Shown here one piece after another: positions 48,401 to 62,500 of a DNA stretch of 64,000 bases. Where the stretch lies: contig JAIVEN010000013.1 of the NCBI GenBank assembly GCA_026686845.1, positions 10,250,001-10,314,000 on the forward strand, in the 5' to 3' direction. Origin of the DNA: Adenanthera pavonina (taxonomy: Eukaryota > Streptophyta > Magnoliopsida > Fabales > Fabaceae). The notes beneath the pieces were generated by a model. The model made no database searches, was not told the origin of the DNA, and saw only the letters and a program-made list of their open reading frames with translations. Position numbers and translations under genes: made by a program. The stretch's first letter is position 1, and each line of letters starts with the position of its first letter.

Positions 48401-50967
48401 AAAGGGTGCCCGAGAATTCATTTCTATTTCCAGTTCCAAAAGCCACGACTTTAGATTCATATGAATCCGTTATTCATTAATTTGTTCATCCAACAAAGGT
48501 GTCTTTATATTCAACATTTCATTTTTATATTTCTTGACTTCAATTATTTTATATATTGTTTTAGATTGCTTTTTTGTTTTTGCTTGTATTTTAGACCACT
48601 TACAACATAAATTTTACTTATATATGTAGATTAATAATATGTTAATTTCAGTAATTATTTAATATATGCCTTATGAAGTAAGTGTTAAGGATACAAGAAA
48701 AGACTTCATTCCTAACTCAATCGGTTGGTATGTAGTATCAGAGTATAATAAAGGACAAGACCATGCATCATTCTTTGTTTGAAAGTTTCACACACCTCGG
48801 AGCATTTTGATTTGCGATCATAATTTCTCTTTAGAAATTAACACTTTGCTTGCATGATTTTCTTTTTGAACCAGAAAATTATTTGAATGCTAAGCAACTT
48901 AATTTGCTTCCTAGATTTAACATATATTTTTAAAAAAAAATATGCGGACAGCAACAATATTATGGATATCATAAAAATATCCAAGTTTGATATATTTATA
49001 TTAAAAAAGTTAAATTTTAAAATTATGGTGAGAGAATCTAAGACCAATAATTAAAACTCTGCAAAATATATATATATATAATTTAGGATTCTATGTTAAA
49101 AGTTTTTGTTCTAGAGTTTTTCAAAGGAGTTTCAAAATTTGAAGTTATTCAAATGTTAGTTAGATCCCTTAAATATATTATGCTAAGTTTGATCACTAGC
49201 CGTGTTGATGGAAAATACATGGTTGATAGAGGAAAAACCAATTTCGGTGATGTTTATGTCTTAAAGATATTAATTTTCAACTATTAGTTAGGATATTAAA
49301 AAAAAAGGAAATATCTTTAATTTAAAATCCTAAACAGTAATTTTGTCTTTATTTAATTATGTAAGTATTTAAATAATAAGATTATTTGGAGTTATAGATT
49401 TCACCATGTTATATATATATATATATGTTATTCCGGAATAGATAATAATATATGAAGATGGACCACATAACCGAAGGTGTTGGGTCTTCTGTTAAGTGAG
49501 TCATACGTACCTTGTTTCATTCGGTTTATTTTAATAATTTAAATTTTTAGTCTTAATTATATATATCGGCCAAAAAAAAGTCTTAATTCTGTATTTGCAT
49601 GTATATGGTATACTTGCAAAGAAATAGAAGTATATGAATATAATGATAAGATGTAAACCTTATTTTCATATGTTACTATCTCCTCAAATGTATAAATGCA
49701 CGAATGTGTAGCATATTTAATTTAAATTTTATTATTAATAACTAAAGACATTTTTAGTACATTACATTGTTCATGTGTTATTAACAATATAACTTCTCAT
49801 AAATTCAAATTCTTTATAATAATTCATTATTTATAGAAGAGAAAAAATTTGGCAAAAAAAGAGAAAAAGTAATATAAATAAGTAATACTTTTAATTTTTC
49901 CCTTTTATCTATATTTTTATTTTCATCTCTTTTTAAATTCATATTCTACATTCTCAAATAGAATGTTTACATCCATGACCATATATATATATACACACAC
50001 ACACTACAGGTTCAATTTTTAACCTTTCTTTTTTATTTGCAACAAATAAATTAAACTTTTAAAACTAAAAAGTAGTTATAAATTTTATAAATGATCTTTA
50101 AAATATAATAAAATAGTTCTTTAATTTGTTACTCGAGGTAAAAAATAAATCATTCAACAACATTAATGCTTTTTTTGTACCATCCATTAACATTAATGTT
50201 AAAACAACTTGTGATGAATATATAAAGAAGCTAGATATTTTTAACTTAAAAAGTTTCTTGAAGAATTTACTCATTTTTATAACATTTAAACCTTATTGAA
50301 ATACATTAAAAAATATTTAAGGAAAAAAATAAAGCTATACAAATCAAATAACATGTAAGAAAAAAAAGATAAAAAAGAACTAACAAAATATTACAGCAAG
50401 CTCAAAAAAAGTCATATTGCTTATGACTTGTAAATAATATGATTTCTTGTAGGTTTTAAATTTTTTTGGTAAGATTGTATATAGATTATAGATTTTATAT
50501 ATCAATGTATAGATTATATATTGATATAATGATATTAACTAGGTACACATATAAAATAATAGATTTTGATTAATTTCCCCTTTCAAGAGTTTATGCTTTC
50601 GAAAAGTTGGTAGGTGTGAATTCCTTGCTCGTGAATGAATGGTGTCACTATTGTTTTACCACCAATTTGTTTTCTTATTCTATATCAATCATTTTAATTT
50701 TATTATGATATTACCAAAAAAAATCATTTTACTATGAAGATTGGTGAAATTTTTTAATTTAATTCTTATAACATTATTATATTCAAATTGAATCATTATT
50801 GACAAGATATTTTTTATTTAAATTTTCATTATTAATATTAGATTATTAGTTCCTCATATATATATATATATATTATTTATATATACAATCAATTTAATAA
50901 TGATAAAAGTTAAAATTGAGAAGAAAATCTATATCCGCTCTATTAGGGAATTAGGGGAATATGTGTG
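48401..50967. other. AT-rich intergenic region
   Basis: Several (TA)n runs (about 49069, 49412, 49980). No coding, RNA or transposon terminus I can support. Confidence 0.5.
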
Positions 50968-51051
50968 AAATTTGTTGAAGTATCTTTTTTTTTGTACAAA
51001 ATTTGTTGAAGTATCTTCTTTTTTTGTACAAAATTTGTTGAAGTGTCTTGA
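50968..51051. repeat. Three tandem ~32-bp units
   Basis: AAATTTGTTGAAGT(A/G)TCTT followed by a T-run and GTACA, three times in succession. Confidence 0.9.
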
Positions 51052-51484
51052 TCGTTGAACTAATTGCTTGAAAGGTAAAGTATCATATCATTTGTCTCAT
51101 ATTATGTACTGTCTTATTTATGTAACATGATCTACCATCTCAACAAATTTAACGATTAAAAATAGTTATTTAAAAAAAATTCTGAAATTTTTATCTCAAA
51201 TTAGGCATTCCAGTGTAAAAGGTGAAGAGTTTTCATATTTTTTTAGTATCAACAATATTTGTCATCCATAACTATAAACTAATTCCTTTGGAATGTAAAA
51301 ATTTTTTTTTTCTCTCCGCAATTTGTAATGCCAAGACATGTCTATGGGGTTTCAAACCAAGAAAAAAAAATCTTGACAATGGGCTAGCTGGTCCTGCCTT
51401 TCCAATTTTCATGTGAATGATTTTTTTTCAAAAAAATATGATATATTGCAATTTTCAAGGCTGTGCTTCTCTGCCTCAGATGTA

Positions 51485-51855
51485 GTGTTTGTTTGGATAG
51501 AAGTTATAAACACTTATGAAAGTAGATAGGTGATTATGTGGAGAAGTTACTAAACGTAAGTTACTTTTCAATAAACACGTATACCTCAAATAAATGATTA
51601 TGGAATAAACTAATTTTTTTTACTTATAATAATAATTTATTCTCTAATAATTACTTATTTCATTTTTCTTTTATTTTATCCACCCAATAATCACTTAAAT
51701 CTTAATATCTACATATTTCTTTTTTCAAAATCATTTATAAGATAAAAATATCCAAACATAAATCACTTTTAACATAATCACTTATTTTCATAATCTATTA
51801 CGAATAAACACTTATTTTCACAATTATTTATATATAAGTCAATCCAAACATACTC
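51485..51855. mobile_element. Candidate MITE
   Basis: Ends GTGTTTGTTTGGAT and, reversed, GAGTATGTTTGGAT (12 of 14), enclosing 371 bp of AT-rich DNA with further matching inner text (ACTTAT, AAACACTTAT in both orientations). The trinucleotide flanks GTA/ATA nearly agree. PIF/Harbinger-like by its ends; tentative. Confidence 0.45.
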
Positions 51856-53460
51856 ATATTCATACTTAAAGGTACTATAATAAAAGAGAAATACTTTAAA
51901 GGGGTTGGGCTATTCAACTCCTCTGTCTTTCTCTCTCATTGAGGACCCTACGTCTACTATAGAAAATTAGTTTCTTGACTCAACTTGGAAGGAATACAAA
52001 ACAAAAAATTAAAAAAACAATGGGGGTGTTGGGGGAATCAAAACCAGGATGCAAATCATAAGCTGATGATGGGGCTTCATGTGCAAAATACTGAAAAAAG
52101 GTCCGTAGGGCACAGCTTAGAGGAAAGAAATTTGAGGCGATGCCAAGCCCAAATTTGCAACAACAGTTTTTGGAATCTATCTGATTTTTAAATGAGTCCA
52201 ACACGTAATTCAGTCTAAGTGAGACCTATGTAGCTGCATGAAGCCCAAAATTGAATCATGCGGTTTACATTTTGTCACCCATGTGAATTCTTATAAATTT
52301 ATAATTTATATTGATATTGGCTGAATTGATGATAATATTGATATTCATAAAAAAGTAAATTTCCATCCAATTTTTTTATTTCTATTAAATAGATAAAATA
52401 ACTTTTTTTTAAAAAAAATAGATATATTTTCTCATACATCATATAAAATCTAATAAATAAGTCATATTATTAATGACTTGTAAATATTGTGATTTGCTGT
52501 GAATTTTGTTATACATATTGATATATGGATGTGACATAAGTGGACTTTTTCTTTAAAAAAATAAAAATTCAGTGACAAATTGTAAATGATCCAAAATTTA
52601 AAAGACTTTTTCTTGGGGATATTTTACCTAGCAAAAATGTGACAATGAACAGCAAGTAGTCAACACTTTAGATTTTAAATTTGAGGTTATATTCTTACTC
52701 CACTTCCTAGTCACCTCATATAACTCATAATTTACAAATTATACTAAAAATATGCACCATGTTTTTTCTTGGTGAACATGATATTCAATGAAGGAAATTC
52801 AAGGAACCTTATCAACTATGCCTGGATGGTCAATGCCAATTCCCTATGGGACTGGGTCCTGATGGAGTCCTGCGATTGTTTTGTTTCTCCACTGTTGTTG
52901 GCTTAATCTTTTCCTTTTAAAGAACAAACATAAAAAGGGGAAAAAAAAAGATGTTAATCTTAGAAGATACATAGCAAAATGCAGATAAAGTTTTCCATTA
53001 TTTATAACCGTATATTGGTTCCAAGATGCAAAATAATATGAAAAGAAAAACAGAGGGAAAAAAAAAAAAGCAAACTTCTACATGGGATCAACAGGTTTAT
53101 TGCAAAGGATCATCCAAAGGAAAATGAAATGAAAAAAAACATCAATATATATAATAAAATCTATAACAAATTGTTAATGGACTCTATTTGTCTGCTGCAT
53201 AATGCAGCAGAGTGCTACACAGTAAATATTTTAGACCCATTTGACATGTATTTTTCTAGGGATTTTATTAGAAGCCTCTGGAGCCTTCCAAAGTTACTAG
53301 GATCAAAAGGGTTTTATCAATCTAAGATCAACACGGTTCAAGGAGAGGGAGTTCCAAGATCACACATTGCTTTCTTCACAAATTATAATAAGAATGACTC
53401 ATTTGTTAGATATCATGTAATGCTCAACCAAATTGTTTAGCTTAAAAAACACGACAGAAG
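51856..53460. other. Intergenic region
   Basis: No supported gene. An open frame on the plus strand at 53129-53440 lies just downstream of the peptide gene on the opposite strand and has no recognisable features; the minus strand here may hold that gene's 3' UTR. Confidence 0.45.
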
Positions 53461-53466
53461 ACTGCA

Positions 53467-53821
53467 TTAAAAACAGGGAAGGAAATTTACTTGCATCCTA
53501 TTAAGCACAGCATATTGCCTGTTTAAGAGTGACTCATTTGCTGTTGACGTTGCAGCTTCAAAGGCAACTTCAACTGCAATATATGAAAACATCACGCCAA
53601 GATAAGAAAATCCAAATGCAGCTAGCATCTAGTTTTAAGAGATATATATTCTTCAAGCTAATTAATTAATTATTTCAGCACTAAGGCCATTATCAATATT
53701 CAAGTTGAAGCTAGTACTTGCCTGGTTTTGCTGCGCGAAATCTAACAGCTTGAGAGCAGTAGGCGAAGAGGAAGATGATTCCCATGAGAATATATACATT
53801 CTGACTTACTTTCTTCCTCAT
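53467..53821 (-). CDS. Candidate small secreted peptide (68 aa, one intron)
   Basis: Exon 1 (53821-53722) starts ATGAGGAAGAAAG and encodes a basic N-terminus, a hydrophobic core (VYILMGIIFLFAYCSQA) and a likely signal-peptidase site near CSQA/V, then RFRAAKP. It ends CCAG, followed by GCAAGT, a consensus GC-type donor. A 148-bp AT-rich intron ends ATATTGCAG at 53574. Exon 2 (53573-53467) continues in frame (VEVAFEAATS, then NESLLNRQYAVLNRMQ) to TAA at 53467-53469. An alternative donor CAA/GTAAAT at 53491/53490 could lead to further exons. Upstream are TATA motifs at 53884-53901. No known peptide family (CLE, CEP, IDA, EPF) is recognisable. The signal peptide, matched phases and promoter support a real gene; function unknown. 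Confidence 0.5.
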
Positions 53822-53883
53822 CTCTTGAGTTTTTGAATCTGGTAAAGCTGGTCTTGGAGTTCTTCTTATAGGTGCAAAAAGAC

Positions 53884-53901
53884 TATATAAGTGTATATAT
53901 A
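53884..53901 (-). promoter_or_regulatory. TATA box region of the peptide gene
   Basis: On the minus strand CTATATATACACTTATATAG, two TATA motifs 63-80 bp before the ATG at 53821, at a sensible distance for a short leader. Confidence 0.5.
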
Positions 53902-54752
53902 GCCTGGATCAATATGCTTCGGATGAAATTTTTGGCTTTTTTTTTTCTTCTTGCAAGATATCTAGGAATCCTATGCCACAGATTTGGTTATTGATGACAA
54001 TTTGAAAATGTGTCTTTTCATTGTCTTGATTTGTTCTTCAACTCTTGTCATTATTTCAAAAGTTAAACCAATTAATTAGGACAAAATTCCTTTTTGGTTT
54101 ATCGTAGCAATCTTAACATTATGTTACTCAATTTGACTTCTACTTCCTATTGGGTTTTGTGAAAATAAGATGCTGGTCACCCTAACAATTCCCACTAGCA
54201 CATCTCTTTCGCAAAGTTAATATACTACGTTATTATGATACCAATTATTGAATTGGACTGATTATTATTAAAAATTATAGCCATTAATCAGAACGTAATC
54301 ATTTTTATTTGATTGTCACATTAATCTAAATCTTATATAACAATCTAGCTTTGACTCTTCATCAGACCTTGGAGTCACAGCAACAAAATTGAGAAGTATT
54401 ATAAGGGTTATTTCTTTGACTGTACACACATACACGGATCTAGCTTCTACAAAACATCCTTTAAAAATTATGTATAGATCAAACTACAAACTTTATATTT
54501 AAATTTAGATTTAAAATTAAAACATCACTCTCTCTAATTTATATAGAGAGATAGACACACACACACATATATCTGCAGAAAAGTTAAAGTCCACACGGAC
54601 ACACAAATAATGTCTTCTGTTGCTCAAACCCAACGTTATCATTCCAGCTGTGTGTTGTTGAAATGTGTCGGGATTGGAAAATGATTGAAGTTCAAAGTCA
54701 AGGTCTTTGTCTTCAATGGGATTAGCTGTTCTTGATAGCTATCTGTAGCTTT
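53902..54752. other. Intergenic region
   Basis: Upstream DNA of the peptide gene; a (CA)n/(TA) run near 54555-54571. No other gene seen. Confidence 0.45.
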
Positions 54753-54764
54753 AGCTGCTATATC

Positions 54765-54918
54765 CCGACATGGGAATGGCTTAATGGTTTAGTGGTATTC
54801 GGTACTATCTGAGTAGAGAGAAATTGTGGGATCAAGTTCTACTCATGGCGTAATATCATCTTGGGTATATAAATGTATATATCTTAGTTGTCTCAAATAA
54901 AAAAATAAAAAATAAAAA
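54765..54918 (+). mobile_element. tRNA-derived SINE
   Basis: Pol III A box TGGCTTAATGG (54777-54787) and B box GGATCAAGTTC (54829-54839), then an A-rich tail of AAATAAAAAAATAAAAAAT type. Flanked by a 12-bp target duplication AGCTGCTATATC at 54753-54764 and 54919-54930; similarity extends a few bases further. About 154 bp. Boxes, tail and duplication together are diagnostic. Confidence 0.85.
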
Positions 54919-54930
54919 AGCTGCTATATC

Positions 54931-56038
54931 TAGACACAGTCATATTCTTCTTGCCATGGAAGAATTGTTTGATTAACAATAGTAGAGGAATTTCAAGTTA
55001 TTTGTAAGTCAAAGGAGGAAAAATGGTGTGACAGCAATTGGCAATAATGGTCCTTCTTGTTTGACTGATTAATTCGTAGTGAGGGACAAGTGATAATTAT
55101 GGTGATCGATAAAGATGAGTTGGGTCTGTGATTCTTGAAGATATTCTCTCCTAAACTTTTTCATTGCCGACGAGAGAAGTCAATTGGCTACTTTTGGTCA
55201 CTGTTATGCTTGTGCTTGAAGATGTCACGAATCACGAGCCTGCTTTTGCAATTATATCCGCTGGAACCAAAACAGGGCATCGGTTAATCAAAATCTTTAT
55301 TTATTGCGTTAAATATGTTACAATTCATAACTATGATGCCCATACTTAAAATTACTTGATATATCTGTATCATATAATTTTCTAATATCAATATGTGCCG
55401 GTATGTCTTAGATACATATTTATGAAGTTTTTAATTTATTATTTTTTAAAAAATAAAAAATTATTTTTATATGTATCATATGCGTATTGTATTGGGATCA
55501 ATATGGTTTGATATTTTTTAGATACTTTAAAGTTTTTTTTAGAAATTAAATTATATTTACTTGTCAATTAAAAAACTAGGAATAGATTTTTCTATCATAA
55601 AAACTACTCTAAAATTATTATATTATATTTTCTTTTATTATGAAAAATATATTTCTTTTTCTTTTGTCTCATTGGTGGGGGTGCATGGGACAACTTTGAT
55701 GGTCTTCAATTTTTGGGAGTGACTACTTTGTCCTTGATGAACTAAATATAGAAGTTGTCATATTTACTAATGATGATTAGTGAGGAAATGAGATTGATAT
55801 TATTTCTATTAGTAGCAGCAATAGGCAAATTAAATTTACAATGGTTTTATGTGTTTTGTTTAATATTCAATATTATTAAAGGATTATAAATATGTATTAC
55901 AATTATATATATTGTGTTTTATGATTTTTTGTGTGTCTATATATACGTATTATAAAAGTATCATATCTTATATTTTTCTAATTCAGTAGTATTGATGTAT
56001 CAGATACATATTATATGTGATACTTGTGTTATATCTAT
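54931..56038. other. Intergenic region
   Basis: AT-rich, with no supported coding or RNA feature. Confidence 0.5.
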
Positions 56039-58960
56039 TGTAACACCTTAAACTTACATCCATTTTTCATGTATTAGACTTCAATTATGTCTATTATTGG
56101 ATGATTAGAGACTTGATTGCATAAAAACATTAAAATAGAATTTTCTTTATTTCGGGTACTGTTCATTGTACATTTTTCATTTTACCCGATGAATTTCGAA
56201 AATATATAACTAATTATAGAAAAATAATGTTAAAGTAATTTAAGTCTCTAAAAATAGATAAAAAGATTTTATACATGGAAAAAATATGAAACAGAGCATT
56301 ATCTTGATCAATTCATACAGTTTATTTTTTAAACATTTACTATACATTTGGTCATTTTCTCTTTCCCAAGATTTTGGCCTTCTATTTAAAAATTCATATC
56401 TCACTATGTCCCTAGCCAAATCATACATTGATTATGTCATATGAAAGCCCTGAATGTACACTTTTTAGATATATTTATTTTATACATTTATTTTACTTGC
56501 ACAAGGCATGGTATTAACTTAAATCATAAAGAGTTAGAATTCCACTTTTGTTGGAATAGTTTTGGGAAAACCTCTATATTTCCTATCATATAGCTCTAAT
56601 TACCTTCAAATTAGTGGCATATGAAACCTAAAACATATGCCTTTCATAAATACAAACCACTGAATTTTTGGAGCTCTGCACGATTTATATTATCTTTTTA
56701 ATTTTCCAGTACCTAACTTTCAGTTTCCAGTTTTCCCAATCTTTCCCTGTTCTGAATCTTAACTTTGAAAAATCACTATAATTTAGACATATCTCCAAAT
56801 GAAGTGATCTTTAGACCATTTTAAAGCTCTACTTGTGTACTTTAAGAGCATATATATTACTTAAACTAGCTGTCCTATCTTACACAAACAGTAGCTACAT
56901 ATCTGTTAGGGTGTCCAAATTATATATCTCCATTCATGTCTTCACAAAATAAGCTTCATATTATATATACATCATCATTCATTGTACCATATTCATACAT
57001 AATATCAAAAGGTATCTTAAGGGACATATTTGCATCAGTATACATGATTCATCCTTTGCATACAAATTTATACTTATTATCAAAAATTAACATCAATCTT
57101 TACAAGAACATAATTTCCACCAATTTCTTCCTCATCTCTTTTGGCTCTTCATGAACTTTTTGCATTACTTGGCCTAAACATGGTAAGCATTTGGAAAGGA
57201 TGAGATTCAAAAAATCTTAGTAGTTATCACTAATTAAGCAAATACATAATCATATAATACAAGCACACTTCATGAAATCATCATTCAAACATTTAGAATC
57301 ATTTATGCTTAAACATTTTATAGAAAATTAGACAGAATTTCCCCTTACACTTTGGATATCCCGGGGTCACAAAACCCCTCAAATAACTCAGCCACTATCA
57401 ACAAATCATCACATAACATCATTACAATATTTGGTATAACATTAAAACCATTACAACTACATAACCATATAATGCAAAATTAGGTTAGTAAATTACCTTT
57501 TAACTTTCCAATCCCTTCCAAACTTTGCACACATTCTCTTTAAACTTCTAACTTGGATCCAAGGAATCTATTTTGGGGGTCAAAATCATGAAATTCCCTT
57601 TCTTTTTCAAACCCAAAATAGGCAGAAAATTTCAGAAATTTGTAGAAAAATAACTACCCGATTAATTTGCAATCAAATGGTATATTCTTAATTCTTGAAG
57701 CCTATACATCATTTTTCATGAATTAATTTCTTCATGACTTCATTTTCTCTCTCTAGGCTGTCCATGGCAGAAATTCTCTAGGGCAAGAGAGAAAGAAAAA
57801 CTCCATGAAAACTCTCTTAAACACTTGATTACACAAGATAATAGTCATAAAAGCTTACCTTGATCACATGAGCTCCAACTTTTACCCCTTGCTTCTCTAT
57901 TTTCCTCTCAAGTTTTTGTGCTCTCTCTCTCCCTACGGGCTGCTAAACCAGACATGTTTGAAATGGTGAAAATCGCTTAACTCAAGTCATTAAGGAAAGA
58001 TATCTAATAACCAATTAATCATGGTTATTTTTGGTCAATCATGGTTACTTTAAGTAATAAAGCTTTCCAAAAAATTTCCTTGGTGTCCTTGATTAGTTTT
58101 TAGATGTGTCTTGAGCTCATTTTTGGCCAAAAATTTGCTTTAATAATTTTTATTGGTCAAAATACCCTTTACCAATTAAATTTACGCGTATCGATTAAGT
58201 ATTTTTGTCAAAATTATCACTAAATTGGTATAGAATTATCCAACAATTACTTTTGATATAAAATCATTATTTTGATCTAAAATATATTTTAGTAAAACCC
58301 TTTCACTTTTCTTGAATTGATACTATCTCTTTTTATAGTCCAAATGGTCTTTATTGGGTAAAATATTAATATTAAATGCTAATTACCCAATAAATATTAT
58401 TTTGATCTTAATAAATTTCTTGTTATATTCCATTAGGCTTAGCTCCTTTAGAGCTTTATTTTAACTATATTTTTTCATATTTCCAAAAATATTCTTGATT
58501 AGAGATAAATTTATAATTTTTGAAACTTTTAGATCATTAACTGTAATTGTCCCCAAACTTATTTTCATCTCCTCCCACGTAAATTTTTTTTACTTTAGGG
58601 ACTAAATTGTAAATATTCTTTATTTTTGAGACCAAAATATAATTTTCTCATTTTTCATTTAACTTGAAAAAATGATTTTTACTCTTCTTCACACCTAATG
58701 ATATCTCTCAATTTTTCTTAGTTACTTATCCATTTTATGATATCAATATTTTTTTCTTGGGGTTTAAATGTAATATTCACATTTTTCTTTTAAGGAATGA
58801 CTTTTTTCCTAAACCGGGTAAAATATAATTATTCATTCTTTTGTGTAATTTCTTATAATTTTACCCAAATACTAATTTTTTATTATTTCTTTTTTACTAT
58901 TCACATTAACTTCAAATTGACCTATCTTTTAAACTGGACCTCCCAATAATACAATACTTA
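56039..58960 (-). mobile_element. Possible solo LTR or LTR-like element (boundaries uncertain)
   Basis: The plus strand at 56039 begins TGTAACACCTTAAACTTACA, the reverse of a typical GGTGTTACA LTR end. On the minus strand the stretch contains text of gypsy LTR type: CCCCGGGATATCCAAAGTG (about 57370-57345), GGTAAGCTTTTATGAC with a splice-donor-like site (about 57858) and GATTTTGACCCCC (about 57590). The other end, perhaps near 58960, could not be fixed and no target duplication was found. Confidence 0.4.
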
Positions 58961-59591
58961 TACATTGCGCTCATGTTGGAGCGAACTTTCATTCAAGTCG
59001 TATATTGCATATTTTCTAGAATAAGTTCTGAAATTAATTTCTGATAAGAACCTTATAAAAAATTAATTCTAATTGATGATCAAACATAACTTTTTCAGAA
59101 AATTAGATGATAAATTAATTCCTTCTAAAACCTAATTATATATAGTCTTTTCGTCTCGCTTCGTTTCTCATCTTTTATTTATTTTATAACATCTCATAAA
59201 AATAAAAATATTACATTTATGCATCATAGATTCATAATTATGAAATGATATGGATGTTTAGAAATTTTATACAATGTTATTAAAACTGAACCGGACATTG
59301 AATCGAATAAAACACTGATTTAAGGTTCAATGGTTTAATCAAGGTTAAGTCAATAATTATTAAAATAATATATTTTGAATAATATATATGAAAAATAAAA
59401 GAAATTCACCTTTATGGCTCCCCAAATTTTATCATAATTGAATTTTCTAATGTGACAATGAAATGAAATAAAATGAAAGAAAGCTATATATAAAAAATAA
59501 TGAATATGAAATTATATAAATCAGAAATAAGTATTTTCGCAAGATATTAATAACACAAATTTAAATAAATTTCATGATTAAAGCGTTCAAC

Positions 59592-62500
59592 TAGGTCTGT
59601 GCAAAGACCAGGTGGGACTGGGTTGGCAGTCAACTCGAGATCTAGTCTTAGAAAAAGTGGGCTACAAAAATTGAGCCTGAGGACAGGTCTTGCCCGGTCT
59701 AACCAAGAGACCAAAACAAGACCGGGTTACAAGACTAAGCAAGACCGAGTAGGGAAACTATCTTGTTGTCCTTGCTGTTTCTTTTTTGTTTTTTAAGTTT
59801 GGGATAAACATTAATGGACCAAAATAATAATATGGGCTGAAAATTGAGTATATACAAAATTACAAACAAACTACAAAGAAACAAAATAAAAAATCCAAAA
59901 AAGGGAACCAACCAAGCTAATATATTCAACGTGGACATTAATAAAAAAATTTAGGATGAACCTGGACAATAATCAATATATAACTTCATATTTTGCCATA
60001 TTAGATATATACAAATAATTACTGAACAAAAATTGAGAGTACCAAATTTCCAAATATATATCACTTGTACAAAGATTTAAAGTTGATAACACTAAACTAC
60101 CAAGTGGTTCCCCTTAACCAAAATCTGTCATGCATGTATATCAAGTGGGTGATCTACACATCATTGATCCACAAATGCCATAAGCAACATGATTCATACA
60201 TAACCATTACACATACTACACAAAATGTTTTGTCCCCCATATCATAATTCATTTCCATAATTTCCATATGAGGATATTAACAAAAGATCATTGTAGCCTA
60301 AATCTTGTCATTTACAAGAAAAGGGTCATTTCATAATTACAAGAAAGAGTTAGTCTCATCGAAACATTGTCATTTCCAGCCTAAATATCCATCTAACCAG
60401 TCACAACAAAAAGGGTCATTCTATATTCATCTAACCATCTAATCAACCACAACATAAATGTCATTCAATATTCATTTAACCATCTATTTAGCCATAACAA
60501 AAAGGGTCATCCCACATCACAAAAACAACCATGCAAACATGTGGAAAATGATATTGTTGAAAAATCTAAAACGAGAGGGCCATTCAAAGTCAATCAATAT
60601 CCATCAAATCACCCTCTCCACTTTCTTTTACATCAGAAAGATCTAAAAAAATATATAAAATACATCAAGTCAACAACCAAATAAAAATATAAAGTACAAT
60701 CAATCACAAACATGTCAATAACGAAAAAGTTTACCAGCTTGAACAACTTTGTCAGTTTCTTCAAAGTTATTACAGTCACACAAATTAGAGACAAGCTCTT
60801 AAAGAGATAGTCCTGGAAGAAGCCAATTTTGAGCGCATATAAGTGCTTTAGTCATCCTTGCAGAAAGTGAGCTCCTACAGGAGTCAACAACATGCCCTCC
60901 AGTGCTAAAAGCTTATTCAGAAGCCACAGTAGACATAGGCATAGCAAAGACATCACGTGCAATCAAGGAGAGTACTTTATATTTAGTAGCATTTGCTTTC
61001 CACCATGCTAAGATATTAAATTCCGAACCACCAGGAATATCATCACGTGAGTTAGTTGCATAGTACTTATCTAATTTTGTTTGTGGATCTGCTGAGCTTC
61101 TTTCTTTCAAAGTTGCCAACCATTTGTCTATAGGATCCTTGTCATCATCAAATAGCTCTGTGTCTACTAGTCTTGTGGTATGATATGGAGTATTTGTTTG
61201 AGTAGTAACTCCCTTAGAATATTCTTCAAATAATCAATATAAGGTATCTTTGGCCTTCCTAATTAGTGCTGTGCATAGGTCAAGATTAGGAAAATGTTGT
61301 TCAAAAATATCTTCAACATATGCGAGCTTATATCGAGGATCCAAGATGACCGCAACAATCAACAATGGATTCATTTTCTCTACTACACCCTAATACTTGC
61401 ATATTTGTTTTGCATGTTCATTGATATATTCATGAGAACAGGATCCACATTATTTATATTCTTGGTCAGCAACCTTTGAATGTAAAAAATTTGATGGAAG
61501 CATATACTTGAAGTAACTTCAAGGGAGATTGAGAATTTCAAAGTTATTTCATAAAAAATCTTCAAAAATTTGATGAAGACTCGTACACTACTCTAGTCAT
61601 ATGCACCAGGAAGGCCCTCACGACTTTCTTCTTCAACAAAATAGCCATGGTAATCACCATCTTCATCTTGCATCCTTTCAAATACCTTTTGAAATTTCAA
61701 AGCAGCTTCCAACATTAAGTATGTTGAATTCAACCTTGTAGTCACATCTAGGCACACAAGACTTTTTGTGTCCAATTTTTCAGACTCAACAAAGCTCTTG
61801 AACTTTTGGAACGAGTTAAGGAAGACCGAACATATACAACAGTGTTTTAGATTGCATCAAAGCTACCTTTCAATTCCCTCAACCCTTTATTAACCACTAG
61901 ATTAAGGATATGTTCAGCATACCTAAGTTGTAAATAATCACCATCACATACTAAACCCTTCCAATTCCTTAACCGCCTCTTTAAATATGCCAAACAAGTG
62001 TCATTGGCCGATGCATTATCCATGGTTATGGTGAATATTTTCTCTATTCCCCAATCTAACAAACATTTTGCTTAGATATATATGAAATATAGGTAAATGA
62101 TCGTTAAATCAGACTCAAGCCAATGAAAATAAAAATAAGAAAAACTAGAATGGAATCTATTCTATTTTAGCAACAAAACTAGAACCAGAACAAAGTTTGA
62201 ACCTTTGACAGTAACTAAAATAAGAAATAAAGTTCAAACCTTTGAAAACTACTTTAAGAATCTTTTCCCAACTGAAATCTTTAGCAATTATAGTAACAAA
62301 ACCAGAACAAATTTCCTTGAGCCCCAAATAAATCTTCAGAAATTACAACAACTAGAAATATTCAACAAAAACATCATGAATAGTAATATAGGGTTTAAAT
62401 AAGTTAAAGAAATAAAAACTTCAGATATATAGGGGTGAAGAACTTATCTCCAACAACACAAGAAGCACAAAGATAGATGGAGAAGTTAAGAGAAATATCA

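Noticed and set aside
48717..48760. tRNA-Met-like / primer-site-like text (GGTATGTAGTATCAGAG)
   Set aside because: Too diverged from TGGTATCAGAGC and no LTR end is adjacent.
53129..53440. 103-codon plus-strand frame
   Set aside because: No domain or family resemblance, antisense to and just downstream of the candidate peptide gene; probably chance.
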